Assembly (NCBI GenBank): GCA_963783945.1
Contig: CAWAPS010000032.1
Location: 248,001-312,000, forward strand
Source of the DNA: CAWAPS01 sp963783945
Lineage (GTDB): Bacteria > Actinomycetota > Acidimicrobiia > Acidimicrobiales > Palsa-688
Direction of reading: 5' to 3'
DNA: 64,000 bases
The notes beneath the pieces were generated by a model, which did no database searches, was not told where the DNA came from, and was given only the letters and a program-made list of their open reading frames with translations. Shown piece after piece: positions 25,380 through 36,315 of the stretch; position 1 is the first letter of the stretch, and the number at the start of each line of letters is the position of its first letter. Both the position numbers and the translations under genes were made by a program.

Positions 25380-26402
25380 GTGGGGGTCGTGAATGTTCTG
25401 CAACGGGCTCTTTGGTCCAGCGTGGCGGTAGATCTCGGCACCGTCAACACGCTGGTTTACATGCCTGGTCGCGGCGTCGTCCTGGATGAGCCGTCGGTAC
25501 TTGCCGTGCGCCCAGGGACCGGCGACCTGGTAGCAGTGGGAAAGCCGGCGGCCGCCCTGTGGGGCCGGTCGCCAGAGGATGTCGAGGTCATCAAGCCTTT
25601 GCATGACGGAGTCATCTCCGACCCCGACGCATGCTCGCTGCTGCTTCAGGGATTCCTGGCGAGGGTGTGGCGCCGCCACCGGTTAGGGCGACCAGGTGCG
25701 CTCGTCTGCGTGCCGGGTTGCGCCACCGATGTGGAGCGCCGGGCGCTCATCCGGACGGTCAGCGACGGGCGCCCCCACCTCCAGGTCACCCTTGTCGAGG
25801 AGCCCGTCGCCGCCGCGCTCGGTTCCGGCGTGGATCTTGACGCCGGCAACGCCGTGCTCATCGTCGATATCGGCGGCGGCACCACCGAGATGGGCGTGGT
25901 AGTGGCTGGTGGGATCACCCGGTCGCGCTCCATTCGGGTCGGTGGCAACGAGATGGACGCCGCCATCGTGCGGGCCGTACGGTCGCACCTCGGGCTGTTG
26001 ATCGGCGAGCGCACGGCCGAGCGGGTGAAGATGGCGCTGGGGCTGACGGGCAACAATCTGGACTCGGTGCTCGTCAGCGGGGTCGATCCGGCCAGATGGG
26101 GGCATCTGCGAACAGTGGAAGTGCCGGCTGCGCTAGTGAGGAAGGCTCTGGAGCGGACCATGTCGGCCATCCTTTCCGGCCTCGCCGACCTTCTGGCCGC
26201 GCTTCCCCCTGACCTGGCACAGGAGGTTCTCGACCAGGGCGTTTACCTCGCCGGCGGGGGCGCCCTGCTGCACGGCGTCGCCGTCCAAGTCTCGGAAAGA
26301 ACAGGCTGCGAGGTCACGGTCGTCGACGATCCACTCAGGTGCGTATTGCGGGGCCTGGCCGGGATGTTGGAACACAGCTACCAGCGCAGCCACGCGGCCT
26401 AA
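25380..26402 (+). CDS. mreB: MreB/Mbl-family rod-shape actin homologue
   Basis: 340-aa actin-fold ATPase that forms membrane-associated filaments guiding cell-wall synthesis. The phosphate-1 loop is VAVDLGTVNTLVYM, phosphate-2 is IVDIGGGTTEMGVVV, and the adenosine motif is YLAGGGALLHGV. KPLHDGVISDPDA and LVEEPVAAALG are MreB signatures. The GTG at 25380 lies seven bases after a perfect AGGAGG; the 287 codons of open frame upstream are antisense to the Pnkp remnant and not part of the gene. It is followed 12 bp later by a PBP2-like gene, but no mreC, mreD or rodA is present. Sequence is more divergent than housekeeping MreB, so it may be a paralogue. Confidence 0.93.
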   Translation: MGVVNVLQRALWSSVAVDLGTVNTLVYMPGRGVVLDEPSVLAVRPGTGDLVAVGKPAAALWGRSPEDVEVIKPLHDGVISDPDACSLLLQGFLARVWRRHRLGRPGALVCVPGCATDVERRALIRTVSDGRPHLQVTLVEEPVAAALGSGVDLDAGNAVLIVDIGGGTTEMGVVVAGGITRSRSIRVGGNEMDAAIVRAVRSHLGLLIGERTAERVKMALGLTGNNLDSVLVSGVDPARWGHLRTVEVPAALVRKALERTMSAILSGLADLLAALPPDLAQEVLDQGVYLAGGGALLHGVAVQVSERTGCEVTVVDDPLRCVLRGLAGMLEHSYQRSHAA

Positions 26403-26414
26403 CGGGCTGCAGCC

Positions 26415-28337
26415 ATGCGCCCGCCCGATGGGGACTCTCGCAAGCTGCGTCTGACGATCCTGCTGGTCCTGATCGCCTGCCTCTTTGCTGCCCTGTTCGC
26501 TCGGCTGTGGTTTCTCCAGGTAATCAACGGACCTAAAGCCCAGGCGGCCGCAGTAAACAACGGCGTCGAGGTCGTCTACACGCCGGCGCCGCGAGGCGAA
26601 ATCCTGGATCGGGACGGACGAGTGCTCGTCGGGAACGTCAACCTTCCCGTGATCGACGTCGACCGGCAGATCGCCGGGCAGAATCGGACCGTGGTAGCCC
26701 GCCTCGCCCCCCTGCTCGGCATGACCGTCAAGCAGTTGAACACGGCCATAAACAACCTCGAGTACAGCCCGTACGCCCCCGTCCCCGTGTTCCCCGACGC
26801 CCAGCCGCAGCAGATTCTCTATATCCAGGAGAACCCCGACCTCTTTCCGGGGGTAGTGCCCACCAGCGAATCGGTCCGCTCGTACACCGCGATGGGAGCC
26901 GCCGCGGCCAACATTCTGGGCTACGTAGGTCAAATCGACCAGAGCCAGTACCGGCAGTTGAAGTCCAAGGGGTACCTGCCGAACGATCAGATCGGCCTCA
27001 CGGGGGTCGAAGCCGCTTACGAGTCGGTCCTGCGAGGCCGGCCCGGCGTCGAGAAGATCCAGGTCAACTCGGCCGGCCAGGTCCTGACAACCTTGGCTTC
27101 CACTCCCCCGGTGCCGGGGCACAACCTGGTGTTGACCATCGACGGCCGGATCCAGGAGGCGGCGGTCACGGCCCTCGGACAGGGCTTGGCGGCGGCCAGG
27201 CAGTCCACCCACAACGGTGCCCGTTTCCCGGCCCCCGCGGGTGCTGCGGTGGTAGAGGATCCTCAAAACGGCACCATCGTCGCTCTGGCCACAGACCCCG
27301 ACTACAACCCGGAAGACTTCGTCGGCGGGATCAGCGAGGCCAATTACGCGGCCTACAGCAACCCGGCCGCCAATCAACCATTGCTCGACCGGGCCATCCA
27401 GGGGGAGTACGCGCCCGGCTCGACGTTCAAGCTCGTCACCGCCACCGCCGGGCTCGACTACGGGCTGATCACACCCACGTCGCCCTTCGACGATACGGGA
27501 AGCATCAAGATAGGGAACCAGACCTTCACCAACAACGACCGCGAGGCTCTGGGGCTGATCACCCTCCCCACCGCGCTCACCGAATCGAGTGACAACTACT
27601 TCAACGCCATAGGCGCCGAGCTTTGGGACGGCTATTTCAGCAATCATCAGTTCCCCGAAGACGCCCTGCAACAAGTCGCAAACGAGTACGGCCTCGGGGC
27701 ACCCACGGGTGTCGCTCTCCCCGGCGCGTCCACCGGGTTGGTCCCGACCCCCCAGAGCGTGGCCCTCGACTACAAGCAGTTCCCCAAGGACTACGCGACC
27801 GGAACCTGGTACACCGGCGACAGCGCCCAGACCGCGATCGGCCAGTTCGAGGATCTGGTCACGCCGTTGCAGCTGGCCAACGCCTACTCAACCTTCGCTA
27901 ACGGCGGGACCCTGTGGGCGCCCCGTCTGGCCGAGGAGGTCACGTCGCAAACGGGCGCGGTCATAAGTACCTACACATCCCAGCGAAAGGATGTCGTCAC
28001 GTTGCCCCAGGCGGATCGGCAGGCGATCCTGGCGGGGTTGGTCGGCGTCGTGCAGAATCCCGCAGGAACCGCCTACGGCATCTTCACCGGCCGGCTGGCC
28101 AGCCACGACATCGCGGGCAAGACCGGGACGGCCCAGGTTCAGGGCAAGCAGAGCACCTCGATCTTCACGTCTTTCGCCCCCGCGACGAACCCGCAGTACG
28201 AAGTCACAGCCATCCTCGAGCAGGCCGGATATGGCGCCGACGTGGCCGGCCCGGTGGTGCGCCAGATCTACGACGCGCTATACGGATTACCCTCACAGGC
28301 GGTAAGCGTGGTCGCAGAAACCGGCTCCCAGACGTGA
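26415..28337 (+). CDS. mrdA: Class B penicillin-binding protein 2 (peptidoglycan transpeptidase)
   Basis: 640-aa membrane-anchored DD-transpeptidase of the PBP2/MrdA type. One N-terminal TM helix (LTILLVLIACLFAALFARLWFLQVI, residues 12-36) is followed by the dimerisation/pedestal domain starting APRGEILDRDGRVLVGN. Active-site motifs are all present: S336-T-F-K339, S392-D-N394 and K569-T-G571 (IAGKTGTAQVQ). It lies 12 bp downstream of the MreB homologue, the classic pairing of an elongation filament with its transpeptidase. The partner SEDS polymerase RodA is not in the window. Function in side-wall synthesis is firmly inferred from family. Confidence 0.94.
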   Translation: MRPPDGDSRKLRLTILLVLIACLFAALFARLWFLQVINGPKAQAAAVNNGVEVVYTPAPRGEILDRDGRVLVGNVNLPVIDVDRQIAGQNRTVVARLAPLLGMTVKQLNTAINNLEYSPYAPVPVFPDAQPQQILYIQENPDLFPGVVPTSESVRSYTAMGAAAANILGYVGQIDQSQYRQLKSKGYLPNDQIGLTGVEAAYESVLRGRPGVEKIQVNSAGQVLTTLASTPPVPGHNLVLTIDGRIQEAAVTALGQGLAAARQSTHNGARFPAPAGAAVVEDPQNGTIVALATDPDYNPEDFVGGISEANYAAYSNPAANQPLLDRAIQGEYAPGSTFKLVTATAGLDYGLITPTSPFDDTGSIKIGNQTFTNNDREALGLITLPTALTESSDNYFNAIGAELWDGYFSNHQFPEDALQQVANEYGLGAPTGVALPGASTGLVPTPQSVALDYKQFPKDYATGTWYTGDSAQTAIGQFEDLVTPLQLANAYSTFANGGTLWAPRLAEEVTSQTGAVISTYTSQRKDVVTLPQADRQAILAGLVGVVQNPAGTAYGIFTGRLASHDIAGKTGTAQVQGKQSTSIFTSFAPATNPQYEVTAILEQAGYGADVAGPVVRQIYDALYGLPSQAVSVVAETGSQT

Positions 28338-28390
28338 CCCCTCGCGGTCACCCGAAGCGGACGGTCAGAGTGGCGCTGGGCTTTGGATGA

Positions 28391-30049
28391 CTACAACAGG
28401 CTGGTCGCTTCCTCCTCCGGCAACGATCCCGGCCGTGGCGTGCGAATCGTCGCAATTGCCACCAGCGCCGAGGCGAAGAGAAGTGCCGAGGCGAGGAGCA
28501 GGCTGATATCCAGGCCGGTGTGGAACGCCGCGTACGCCGGACCCTCCACCTGATCAATGAGGTTCTGAATAGCCGGAGCCGAGGGAATCCCCTTGGCGTT
28601 TTGACCGGTAGTGACGCCGTTTACGACCAGGGAGCGTATGGCGGCCGGAACGTGAAGCTCTATGAGGCGGTGGGTCAGATTGACGGTCAGCTGGCCATTG
28701 ACAATTGCACCGAGGACGGAAACCCCGGCCACCGCGCCCAGCTCCCGGCTGGTGTTGGTAGCCGATGCGGCCATGCCGGAGCGGCGGGCGGGTACGAGGG
28801 TCAGGACCGTCGATGTGACCGGGACGAAGATTATTCCGAGACCGGCACCGGCAATGGCCAAAGTCCATCCGATGTCGCCGAGACCCGGGTTCGGAATGAG
28901 CCGTATGTCGGTCAGCAGGATTCCGAGCCCTCCCACCAAACAACCCACCGTCATGGGCAAACGCGGACCACTGACCGCGACCCAGCGGCCGGTCAAGGCC
29001 GAGGCCACGATCATGGTCACAGCCAGGGGTAGAAACACCGTGGCCACCTGGTAGCCGTCGACTCCTCCGACCTCCACAACGTAGAGGGGCACGAAGAAGA
29101 ACACGGCAAACGTGGCGAAATAACCGGTGAAAGCCACGATGTTGGACCCGGCGAATGCGGGAACGTGAAAGTAGCGCAGGTCCAGCACGGGGTTGGCGGC
29201 CCGGCGCTGGTCGGCGATGAAAGCCAGGGTGGCGACGAACGCCACCACGTACAAGGCAATCACGAGAGTGCTCGCGTACCCGTCGCTCTCGCCCTGGATG
29301 GTCGCGAAGGTGGCGGCGACGATAGCGGTGGCACCGAGCGTGAAGCCGCGGACGTCGAGGGCGCGATCCACCGGATCGGAGTTCTCGGGCAGGACGGCGT
29401 AAATGCCGATCAAAGCCAGCAGGCCGAAGGCCACATTGAAGTAGAAAATGGCTCGGAACGACCACAGGCCGACCAGGACCCCACCGATGACCGGACCCAT
29501 AGCCAGGGCCAGACCGGAGACGGCAGCCCATACTCCCAGGGCCTGGGCTCGTTCCTGCCGGTCCGGAAAGACGTGGCGGATCATGGACAACGTGCCCGGC
29601 TCGGAGGCGGCCGCCCCAATGCCCATGATCACCCGGGCCCCGACCAGTACGCCAGAGGAGGGGGCCAGCGCGCCCAAGAGGGACCCACCGCAGAAGATGC
29701 CGACTCCGATGGCCATGATCCGCCGGCGGCCGAATAGGTCGCCCAACGTACCGAACATCAGCATGAGACCGGCGAAGGTCAAGGCGTAGCCGCCGACGAT
29801 CCATTGCAGCGCGGTTACCCCGGCATGAAGTCGGGTCTGGATGTCGGCCAGGGCGACGCTGACAATCGTGTTGTCGAGAAAACTGAGGAACAGGACCAGC
29901 GACAGGACTGCCAGGGCCAACCGGGGGAAACGAAAGCCTCCGACCACCCCGGCCGGCGTCTCCGACCGGGCGGCAGGGGCCCCAGAACCGGCTTGCCCTG
30001 ATCGTCTCCACGCGGGCAGAACCGGGTTGTGGGGCCGGCCTCGGCTCAT
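28391..30049 (-). CDS. MFS transporter, DHA2 (14-TM drug:H+ antiporter) family
   Basis: 552-aa polytopic membrane protein with about 14 TM segments. SLVLFLSFLDNTIVSVALADIQTRL and GTLGDLFGRRRIMAIGVGIFCGG are the family motifs (D in TM1, motif A in loop 2-3). The ATG at 30049 overlaps the stop of the upstream DMT transporter gene (ATGA), so the two are translationally coupled; a GTG two codons earlier is an alternative. Related in type to the exporter at 21423-22985. Substrate unknown. It converges on the PBP gene with a 53-bp gap. Confidence 0.92.
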   Translation of the reverse strand: MSRGRPHNPVLPAWRRSGQAGSGAPAARSETPAGVVGGFRFPRLALAVLSLVLFLSFLDNTIVSVALADIQTRLHAGVTALQWIVGGYALTFAGLMLMFGTLGDLFGRRRIMAIGVGIFCGGSLLGALAPSSGVLVGARVIMGIGAAASEPGTLSMIRHVFPDRQERAQALGVWAAVSGLALAMGPVIGGVLVGLWSFRAIFYFNVAFGLLALIGIYAVLPENSDPVDRALDVRGFTLGATAIVAATFATIQGESDGYASTLVIALYVVAFVATLAFIADQRRAANPVLDLRYFHVPAFAGSNIVAFTGYFATFAVFFFVPLYVVEVGGVDGYQVATVFLPLAVTMIVASALTGRWVAVSGPRLPMTVGCLVGGLGILLTDIRLIPNPGLGDIGWTLAIAGAGLGIIFVPVTSTVLTLVPARRSGMAASATNTSRELGAVAGVSVLGAIVNGQLTVNLTHRLIELHVPAAIRSLVVNGVTTGQNAKGIPSAPAIQNLIDQVEGPAYAAFHTGLDISLLLASALLFASALVAIATIRTPRPGSLPEEEATSLL

Positions 30050-30918
30050 GGGCACTGTTCGGTGGTGGTCTCCGGTGGAGCCTGGCCGGCCTGGGCGGCC
30101 TGCACGGTCGGGGACCGGTCCAGAACGGCGACACCGACGGCCACGATGATGGCGGCAAACAGAAGCTCGGCCCAGGACCGCGGACCGAGGGCCCCCGGTC
30201 GCTCACCAAAAGCGACCAACGCGATGATGGAGGCCACGAGCGGCTCGCCGAGGTCGATGAGCGGAAGTGATACGGCCAAGGGACCCGAGCGGAACGCGTT
30301 CTGCACGAGGGAAAGGCCGATCACGCCGACAACGGCGAGCGCCCATGGGTTCCACGTCCCTATTGCGGCGACGCCGTGGGACGAGAAGTCATGGGTGGTC
30401 GCCTTTGTGAGCACCGACAGGAGGCCAACCGCCACACCGGCCGCCGCCGCTAGAGCGCTGGTTCGGACGATGCCCCGGCTGCGCCGGCCCAGGTGCAGAA
30501 GGGCCCCGACACCGAGCGCGACCACGATAAAAAGCGTGGCCCAGGTCCGCGGTGAGGCTGTGGCATGGGCGTCGCTCGGCCTGACGATCACCAGGAACAC
30601 GGCCAGACCCGACGTGACGAGCAGGGCGCCGGCCCACTCCCGCCGGCCCAGCCGTCCTCCCGCAATCACGGCCGCCAGGGGTAGGGCGAACAGCAGCTCC
30701 GCGACTATGAGAGGCTGCACCAGCATTACCGGGGCCAGCCACAACGCTGCCGCCTGGAAAGCAAAACCGACAACCGACGCGCCCAAACCGGCCAACCACA
30801 GGGGCTGGCGAACCAACCGCAGCAGCAGCCCGGGTTCGATCTCCTGGGTCGGAGGATGGCGCCGGACGGCGCGCATCTGGGCCACATTCGCGACCCGCGA
30901 ACGAAGCCGCCGCCCCAA
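30046..30918 (-). CDS. DMT/EamA-like transporter, N-terminal frameshift
   Basis: 290 codons of an eight-to-nine-TM actinobacterial DMT-family protein: LRLVRQPLWLAGLGASVVGF, LAPVMLVQPLIVAELLFALP, LGVGALLHLG and LGEPLVASIIALVAFGE. The proper N-terminus lies in another frame starting at ATG 30940 (MVAVPLALGAAASFA) and rejoins this frame at ANVAQMRAVRRHPP through a one- or two-base discrepancy near 30895-30900. As given, translation would have to begin at an in-frame TTG (30918), which lacks the first TM helix. Probably one normal ~295-aa gene with a consensus error or a recent mutation. Its stop overlaps the start of the MFS gene downstream, implying an export operon. Confidence 0.8.
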   Translation of the reverse strand: MGRRLRSRVANVAQMRAVRRHPPTQEIEPGLLLRLVRQPLWLAGLGASVVGFAFQAAALWLAPVMLVQPLIVAELLFALPLAAVIAGGRLGRREWAGALLVTSGLAVFLVIVRPSDAHATASPRTWATLFIVVALGVGALLHLGRRSRGIVRTSALAAAAGVAVGLLSVLTKATTHDFSSHGVAAIGTWNPWALAVVGVIGLSLVQNAFRSGPLAVSLPLIDLGEPLVASIIALVAFGERPGALGPRSWAELLFAAIIVAVGVAVLDRSPTVQAAQAGQAPPETTTEQCP

Positions 30919-30940
30919 GCGCGAGCGGCACGGCCACCAT

Positions 30941-31640
30941 CGAGTCGCCCCGGATCACCAGGCGACCGCCCAGGCTCGACTGAGGGCCGCGACGGTCATC
31001 AGGTCTGGCGACGTCTCACCGATTGGCTTCGAACGCTGAACCATCCGCACCTCTGATGCCTTACCCCACGTCCGAAAGCTTACGTCAACGTGAGCAATTC
31101 GACCCGGCTTTGTTCGGTACCGAATCGCACTTGCGCTGAGATCAATTTGCGTGGGCTCTGGATGCATCCCCCGGTCAATCGTCGGCCGGCTGACCTCCTC
31201 TGGCGGCCGGATGTCTTCCGGCCCACTCTTACCAACCCGCTCGAGCTTGCGAATGTTTCACCTCTGCTCCTCGGAGAGTGGAACGCTTTCCATATCCCTC
31301 GGCTACCTCTCATCGATCGTCGCAATCAATGGCCGGGCCGTCGCGCTGGCCCCGCCCCAGGAACGCCGACGGCTCTCGAGGCCATCGAAGCAAGGCGGCG
31401 CGAGCGGCGTTTGCTCCGACCGCTCCCTGCCCGCCCGGCCCGGGACGGGCCGAGGAGAACGCCAGGAACAGGCTGGCGATCGGGGCGTCGGCCCGGCGGG
31501 CGCCGGAAGCGGGTCTGAAGACCACTTCCGGTGCAACTGGGCCGTGCCCTCCCTCGGTGGCGCCGAGGTTGAGGTTGGCGCCCTCGGACGGCCGCCAGAA
31601 ATGGGTAACCGAACGTCTGTTCGGGACCTAGGATGGGGAG
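30941..31640. other. 700-bp intergenic region with no recognisable gene
   Basis: Between the divergent DMT gene and lhr. Open frames on both strands reach about 80-140 codons, but none has a recognisable domain, a good start context or a protein-like composition; those on the right are arginine/glycine/proline-rich frame shadows. It should hold both promoters. I see no repeats. Confidence 0.45.
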
Positions 31641-34600
31641 ATGGTCGACGTGCTGACCGGACCGGAGCGGCTGGAAATCGGATCGCTGGAGCACGCCGAG
31701 GGCGGCAACGACCCCTTGTCGAGCTTTCATCCGGCGGTGGCCGAGTGGTTCCGGCGGCGGTTTCCGGACGGTCCGACCAGCCCCCAGGCCAAGGGGTGGC
31801 CGCTCATTTCGGCCGGACTGGACACCCTGATCGCCGCTCCGACCGGTTCGGGTAAGACCCTCGCGGGGTTCCTGGTAGCCATCGACTCTCTGTACCGGGA
31901 GCACGAGGCCGGACAGGACATGGCGGCGGGAACCCGGGTGCTGTACGTGTCCCCGTTGAAGGCGCTGGCGGTTGACATCGCGGAAAATCTCGAACGGCCA
32001 TTGGCCGAGATCTCCAAGGTGGCGACTGAGATGGGACTCGAACCGGCGCCCATCCGGGTGGCGGTGCGGACCGGGGACACATCGAGCTCCCAGCGGACGG
32101 CCATGGTCCGCAAACCACCGGCTTTCGTCGTCACCACACCCGAGTCCCTGTACCTGCTGCTCACGAGCCGACTCGGCCGCGACGCCCTGCGCACGGTCGA
32201 GACCGTCATCGTCGACGAGATCCACGCCGTCGCCCGGGACAAGCGGGGAGCTCACCTGGCCCTGAGCCTGGAGCGCCTCGAGGCCCTGTGCGACAGGCGG
32301 CCGGTTCGGATCGGCCTGTCGGCCACCCAGCGTCCCATAGAGCTGATCGGCCGGCTGCTGGTCGGGGACCGCCCCCTTCCGGCCACGGTCGATGTGGGCC
32401 ATCAGCGTGACCTCGACCTGGCCCTGGAGCTGCCCGAGGGCGAGCTGGAAGCGGTGGCCTCCGCCGAGCAGTTGGGCGATGTGCTGGACCGGATCGCGGG
32501 GCTGGTCGGCGCTCATCGCACGACCATCGTCTTCGTGAACACCAGACGGCTGGCGGAGCGGCTGGCCCATCAGCTCGGTGAGCGCCTCGGGGACGACGTG
32601 GTGGCGGCCCACCACGGGAGCCTGTCGAAGGAACGGCGGTACCGGGTCGAGACCCGCCTGCGGGCCGGTGACCTGCGGGCCCTGGTCGCCACCGCCTCGC
32701 TCGAGCTCGGGATCGATATCGGACCGGTGGAGCTGGTCTGCCAGATCGGCTCGCCACGAAGCATCGCCACCCTCCTGCAGCGCGTCGGACGTTCCAATCA
32801 CAGCCGGGCGGGAACGCCGAAAGGTCGGCTCTTTCCCCTCACTCGGGATGAGCTCGTCGAGTGCACCGCTCTGCTGGCTGCGGTGCGAGGGGGGCGGCTC
32901 GACGCCGTCGTCCCGGCTCGCCTGCCCCTCGACATCGCTGGCCCAGCAGATCGTGGCCGAGGTCGCCGCCGAGGAGTGGACCGAGTCCGACCTGTACGCC
33001 CTGGTGCGCCGGGCCGCTCCTTACGCCGATCTGACCCGCGAGCAGTTCGACGAGGTCGTCGAGTTGGTAGCGGAAGGCATTCAGACCGGCCGCGGTCGCC
33101 GGGGCGCCTACCTGCACCACGACAAGGTCAACGGCCTGCTGAGAGCGCGCAAGGGGGCGCGCCTGGCGGCCGCCACGTCGGGCGGCGCCATCCCCGAGAC
33201 GGGCGACTACCGGGTGGTGGCCGATCCGGACGACACGTTCGTCGGGACCGTCAATGAGGACTGGGCGGTGGAGTCCCAGGCCGGGGACATCTTTCTGCTC
33301 GGAAGCCACTCCTGGCAGATCCGCCGCATAGAGACCGGCGTGGTGCGGGTTCGCGACGCCGGGGACACTCCCCCCACCGTCCCGTTCTGGCTGGGTGAGG
33401 CGCCTGCTCGGACGGCCGAGCTGTCGCAAGAGGTTTCCGCCTTGCGGGCGACAGTAGACGGCTTCGTCGCCCGGGGCGACCCCGACGGGGCCAGGCAATG
33501 GTTGATCACCTTGGCCGGGCTCGACCTGGCGGCCGCCACCATGATCGTCGATTACCTGACGGTCGGCCGGGTCGCCCTGGGCGCCATGCCCACCCAGGAG
33601 GTGCTGGTCCTCGAACGCTTCTTCGACGACACCGGAGGCATGCAGCTGGTGCTGCATTCCCCGTTCGGGGCGCGCATCAATCGAGGGCTCGGGTTGGCGC
33701 TGCGCAAGAAGTTCTGTCGCCGGTTCAACTTCGAGCTGCAGGCTGCCGCCACCGACGACGCCATCGTCTTGTCCCTCGGCCCCCATCACAGCTTTGCTCT
33801 GGAGGAGGTACCTCACTACCTGTCGAGTTCCGGTCTGCGAGAGGCGCTCGAACACTCCATCCTCGACTCACCGATGTTCCAGGCTCGTTGGCGGTGGAAC
33901 CTCAACCGGTCGCTCATGGTGCTGCGCTACCGCGGCGGCCGGCGCAATCCTCCCCCGATACAACGGATGGAGTCCGACGACCTACTGGCCGCGGTCTTCC
34001 CTCAGGCTGCGGCCTGTCAGGACAACATGGTCGGTCCGCTGGAGATACCGGACCACCTCCTCGTCCGCCAGACCATCGACGACACGTTGCACGAGGCCCT
34101 CGACATCGAGGGGGTACTCGCTCTGGTCGAGCGGATCGAGACGGGCGAGGTGGGGGTCCACTGCCGTGACACCACCGAGCCGTCCGTGCTGGCCCACGAG
34201 ATAATCAGCGCCCGGCCATATGCCTTTCTCGACGATGAGGAGTTCCAGAACCGGCGGACCAACGCGGTGCATCTGCGGCGTGGACTGGCGGTGGATCTGT
34301 CGACCATCGGCTCCCTCGATCCCGCCGCCATCGAGCGCGGTGCACGATGAGATCCAACCGACGCCCGACTCCCCGGACGAGCTGCACGACCTTCTCTCGT
34401 CGGTCCTGGTTCTGCGGCCCCGCCCTGACTGGGACGGCCTGTTCTCCCAGCTGTCCTCTTCCGGTCGGGCCGTCTCGCTCGAGCACGAAGATTGCCAGCT
34501 ATGGGCCACCACAGAAGCCATGGAGGATGCTCGGGCGGCGTTCGCCGGCGAGGACCGGGCGGTGGTGGCCGCGGTGCGGGGCCACTTGGAGCTGAGCGGC

Positions 34601-35843
34601 ATAACCACCGTGACGGCCCTCGCCGAGGCCACGACCCTGCCGGCCGGGCGGGTGACGTTTGCCCTGGCCGCCCTACGCCAGGAGGGATTCGCCTTCGAGG
34701 ACCGCTACACCCCGGATGCCGACGGTCCCGAATGGGTAGCTCGGCGCCTTCTGGCCCGTATGCACGCCTACTCCAGGAGGACGCGCCGGCAGACGGTCGA
34801 GCCGGTGACCGCCCAAGACTTCATGCGTTTTCTCCTTCGGTGGCAGCACGTGGCTCCCGGCACTCAGCTGATGGGCGAGGCGGGATTGGCCGGCGCGCTG
34901 GAGCAGCTGCAGGGATTCGAGGCGGCGGCTGCCACCTGGGAGGGCAGCCTGCTGGCCCCCCGGCTTCAGCACTACAGCCCAGGCCTGGCTGGACCGGCTG
35001 TGCCACGCCGGCGAGGCGGCATGGCTCAGGCTGGCGCCGCCCGGCCGGGACGACGCCGACGCTCCGGTCACTGCTCCCTCCAAGGCCACTCCCATCAGCC
35101 TGGTGTACCGGACCGACCTGCCCTGGTTGCTCGCGGCCGGGCGGGCCGCCGGGGAGCCGGTGCGCCCGTCGGTCGGGGCAACTGCGGAGATAATCGAGAT
35201 CCTCGAGGAGCGGGGCGCTTGCTTCGCCGCCGATCTGATCAGCACGACCAGGAGGCTCCCCGACGACATCGAACGGGCCCTCTGGGACGGCGTGGGCCGG
35301 GGCCTCATGATGTGCGACGGCTTCGAAGCCATCCGAGCCCGGGTGGCCGGAGTCCGGTCTGCCGCCCGGCCCCGGCGCTTCGCGCCCGCCGCCCGGCAGG
35401 CCCAGATGGCCACCCGATCGACCGGGCGTTGGTCGCTCGTGCCGCCGGCGGGGGCGGAGGACCTGGACGGGCACGACCTGGCCGAGGCAGTAGCCGAGCA
35501 ATTGCTCAACCGGTGGGGCGTGGTGTTCCGCGATCTGGCCGTGCACGACTCGCTCCGGCTTCCGTGGCGGGAGTTGCAGTGGGCCCTGCGCCGGCTGGAG
35601 GACCGGGGGCTGGTGCGGGGCGGCCGGTTCGTGTCGGGCTTCAGCGGCGAACAGTACGCCCTGCCCGGCGCAGTGGAACAGCTGGCGTCGGTGCGCAAGC
35701 AGCCGAAGACCGGCGAGACCGTGACGATCAACGCATCCGACCCGCTGAACCTGGTGGGCGTGATCGTGCCGGGGCCGACCGTGACGGCCATCCGGACCAA
35801 CCGGGTCGTGTACCGCGACGGCATCCCCCTCTCCACCAACTGA
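31641..35843 (+). pseudogene. lhr: ATP-dependent helicase Lhr, complete but read in three frames
   Basis: 4.2 kb that together encode a ~1400-aa large helicase-related protein, the normal length of Lhr, a DNA-repair 3'-5' helicase. Superfamily 2 motifs are I APTGSGKTLAG, II VDEIHAV, III LSATQRP, V ATASLELGIDIG and VI QRVGRSNHSRAG, followed by the Lhr core and C-terminal winged-helix regions. Three apparent single-base insertions, each shifting the frame the same way, interrupt it: near 32937 (DI/LAQQIVAEVAAEEW), near 34343 (AIER/VHDEIQPTPDSP) and near 34985 (HYSP/AWLDRLCHAGEAAW). The sequence between shifts is fully conserved, with no other stops. Either recent loss or, more likely, consensus errors in an intact gene. 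Confidence 0.88.
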
Positions 35844-35898
35844 GAGCACCGCGATTGGTCGGGCCCGGGCGGGGCGGGGAGGGGCGGGGCGCGGCCGC

Positions 35899-36040
35899 GA
35901 AAGGCCGGGGGGCGGGGCGCCGGCCGTGAAAGGCCGGGGGGCGGGGCGCCGGCCGTGAAAGGCCGGGGGCGGGGCGCCGGCCGTGAAAGGCCGGGGGGCG
36001 GGGCGCCGGCCGTGAAAGGCCGGGGGCGGGGCGCCGGCCG
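35899..36040. repeat. Five tandem copies of a 28/29-bp GC-rich unit
   Basis: Unit GAAAGGCCGGGGGGCGGGGC followed by GCCGGCCGT. Copies 1, 2 and 4 are 29 bp; copy 3 lacks one G (28 bp) and copy 5 is 27 bp with a diverging end. Each contains the palindromes GGCC and GGCGCC. There are no spacers, so it is not a CRISPR array. It begins 56 bp after the lhr stop. Confidence 0.9.
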
Positions 36041-36315
36041 GACCCAGCGGGCGCCGGCAGCCCCCCGGCGCCGATTTCTCGGAGACATTTCGTTTTCTCG
36101 GTGCAGAAACGCACGAAAAACGTGCGAAACGACTCCGAGAAAACAAAAGGACTACGAGAAAATCTTCACAAACGTCGACTCTGCCGGCGAAAAGGGCGGG
36201 CCGACTGGGCGGGCCGACCAAGGAGGACGGGACAGTCCGCCCAGGACGGGCAGCCCAAAGAGGACGAAGCCGGCGCCCACGAGGCAGGGACGACGAGGCA
36301 GGCGCCTGCGAGGGC

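Noticed and set aside
26133..27674. 513-codon minus-strand frame opposite mreB and the PBP gene
   Set aside because: It lies entirely antisense to two genes with all active-site motifs and shows no domain; GC-rich third positions create such frames.
31326..32801. 491-codon minus-strand frame opposite lhr
   Set aside because: Antisense to the conserved helicase core; no recognisable domain.
35899..36040. Possible CRISPR array
   Set aside because: Units are head-to-tail with no unique spacers and no cas genes occur in the window.
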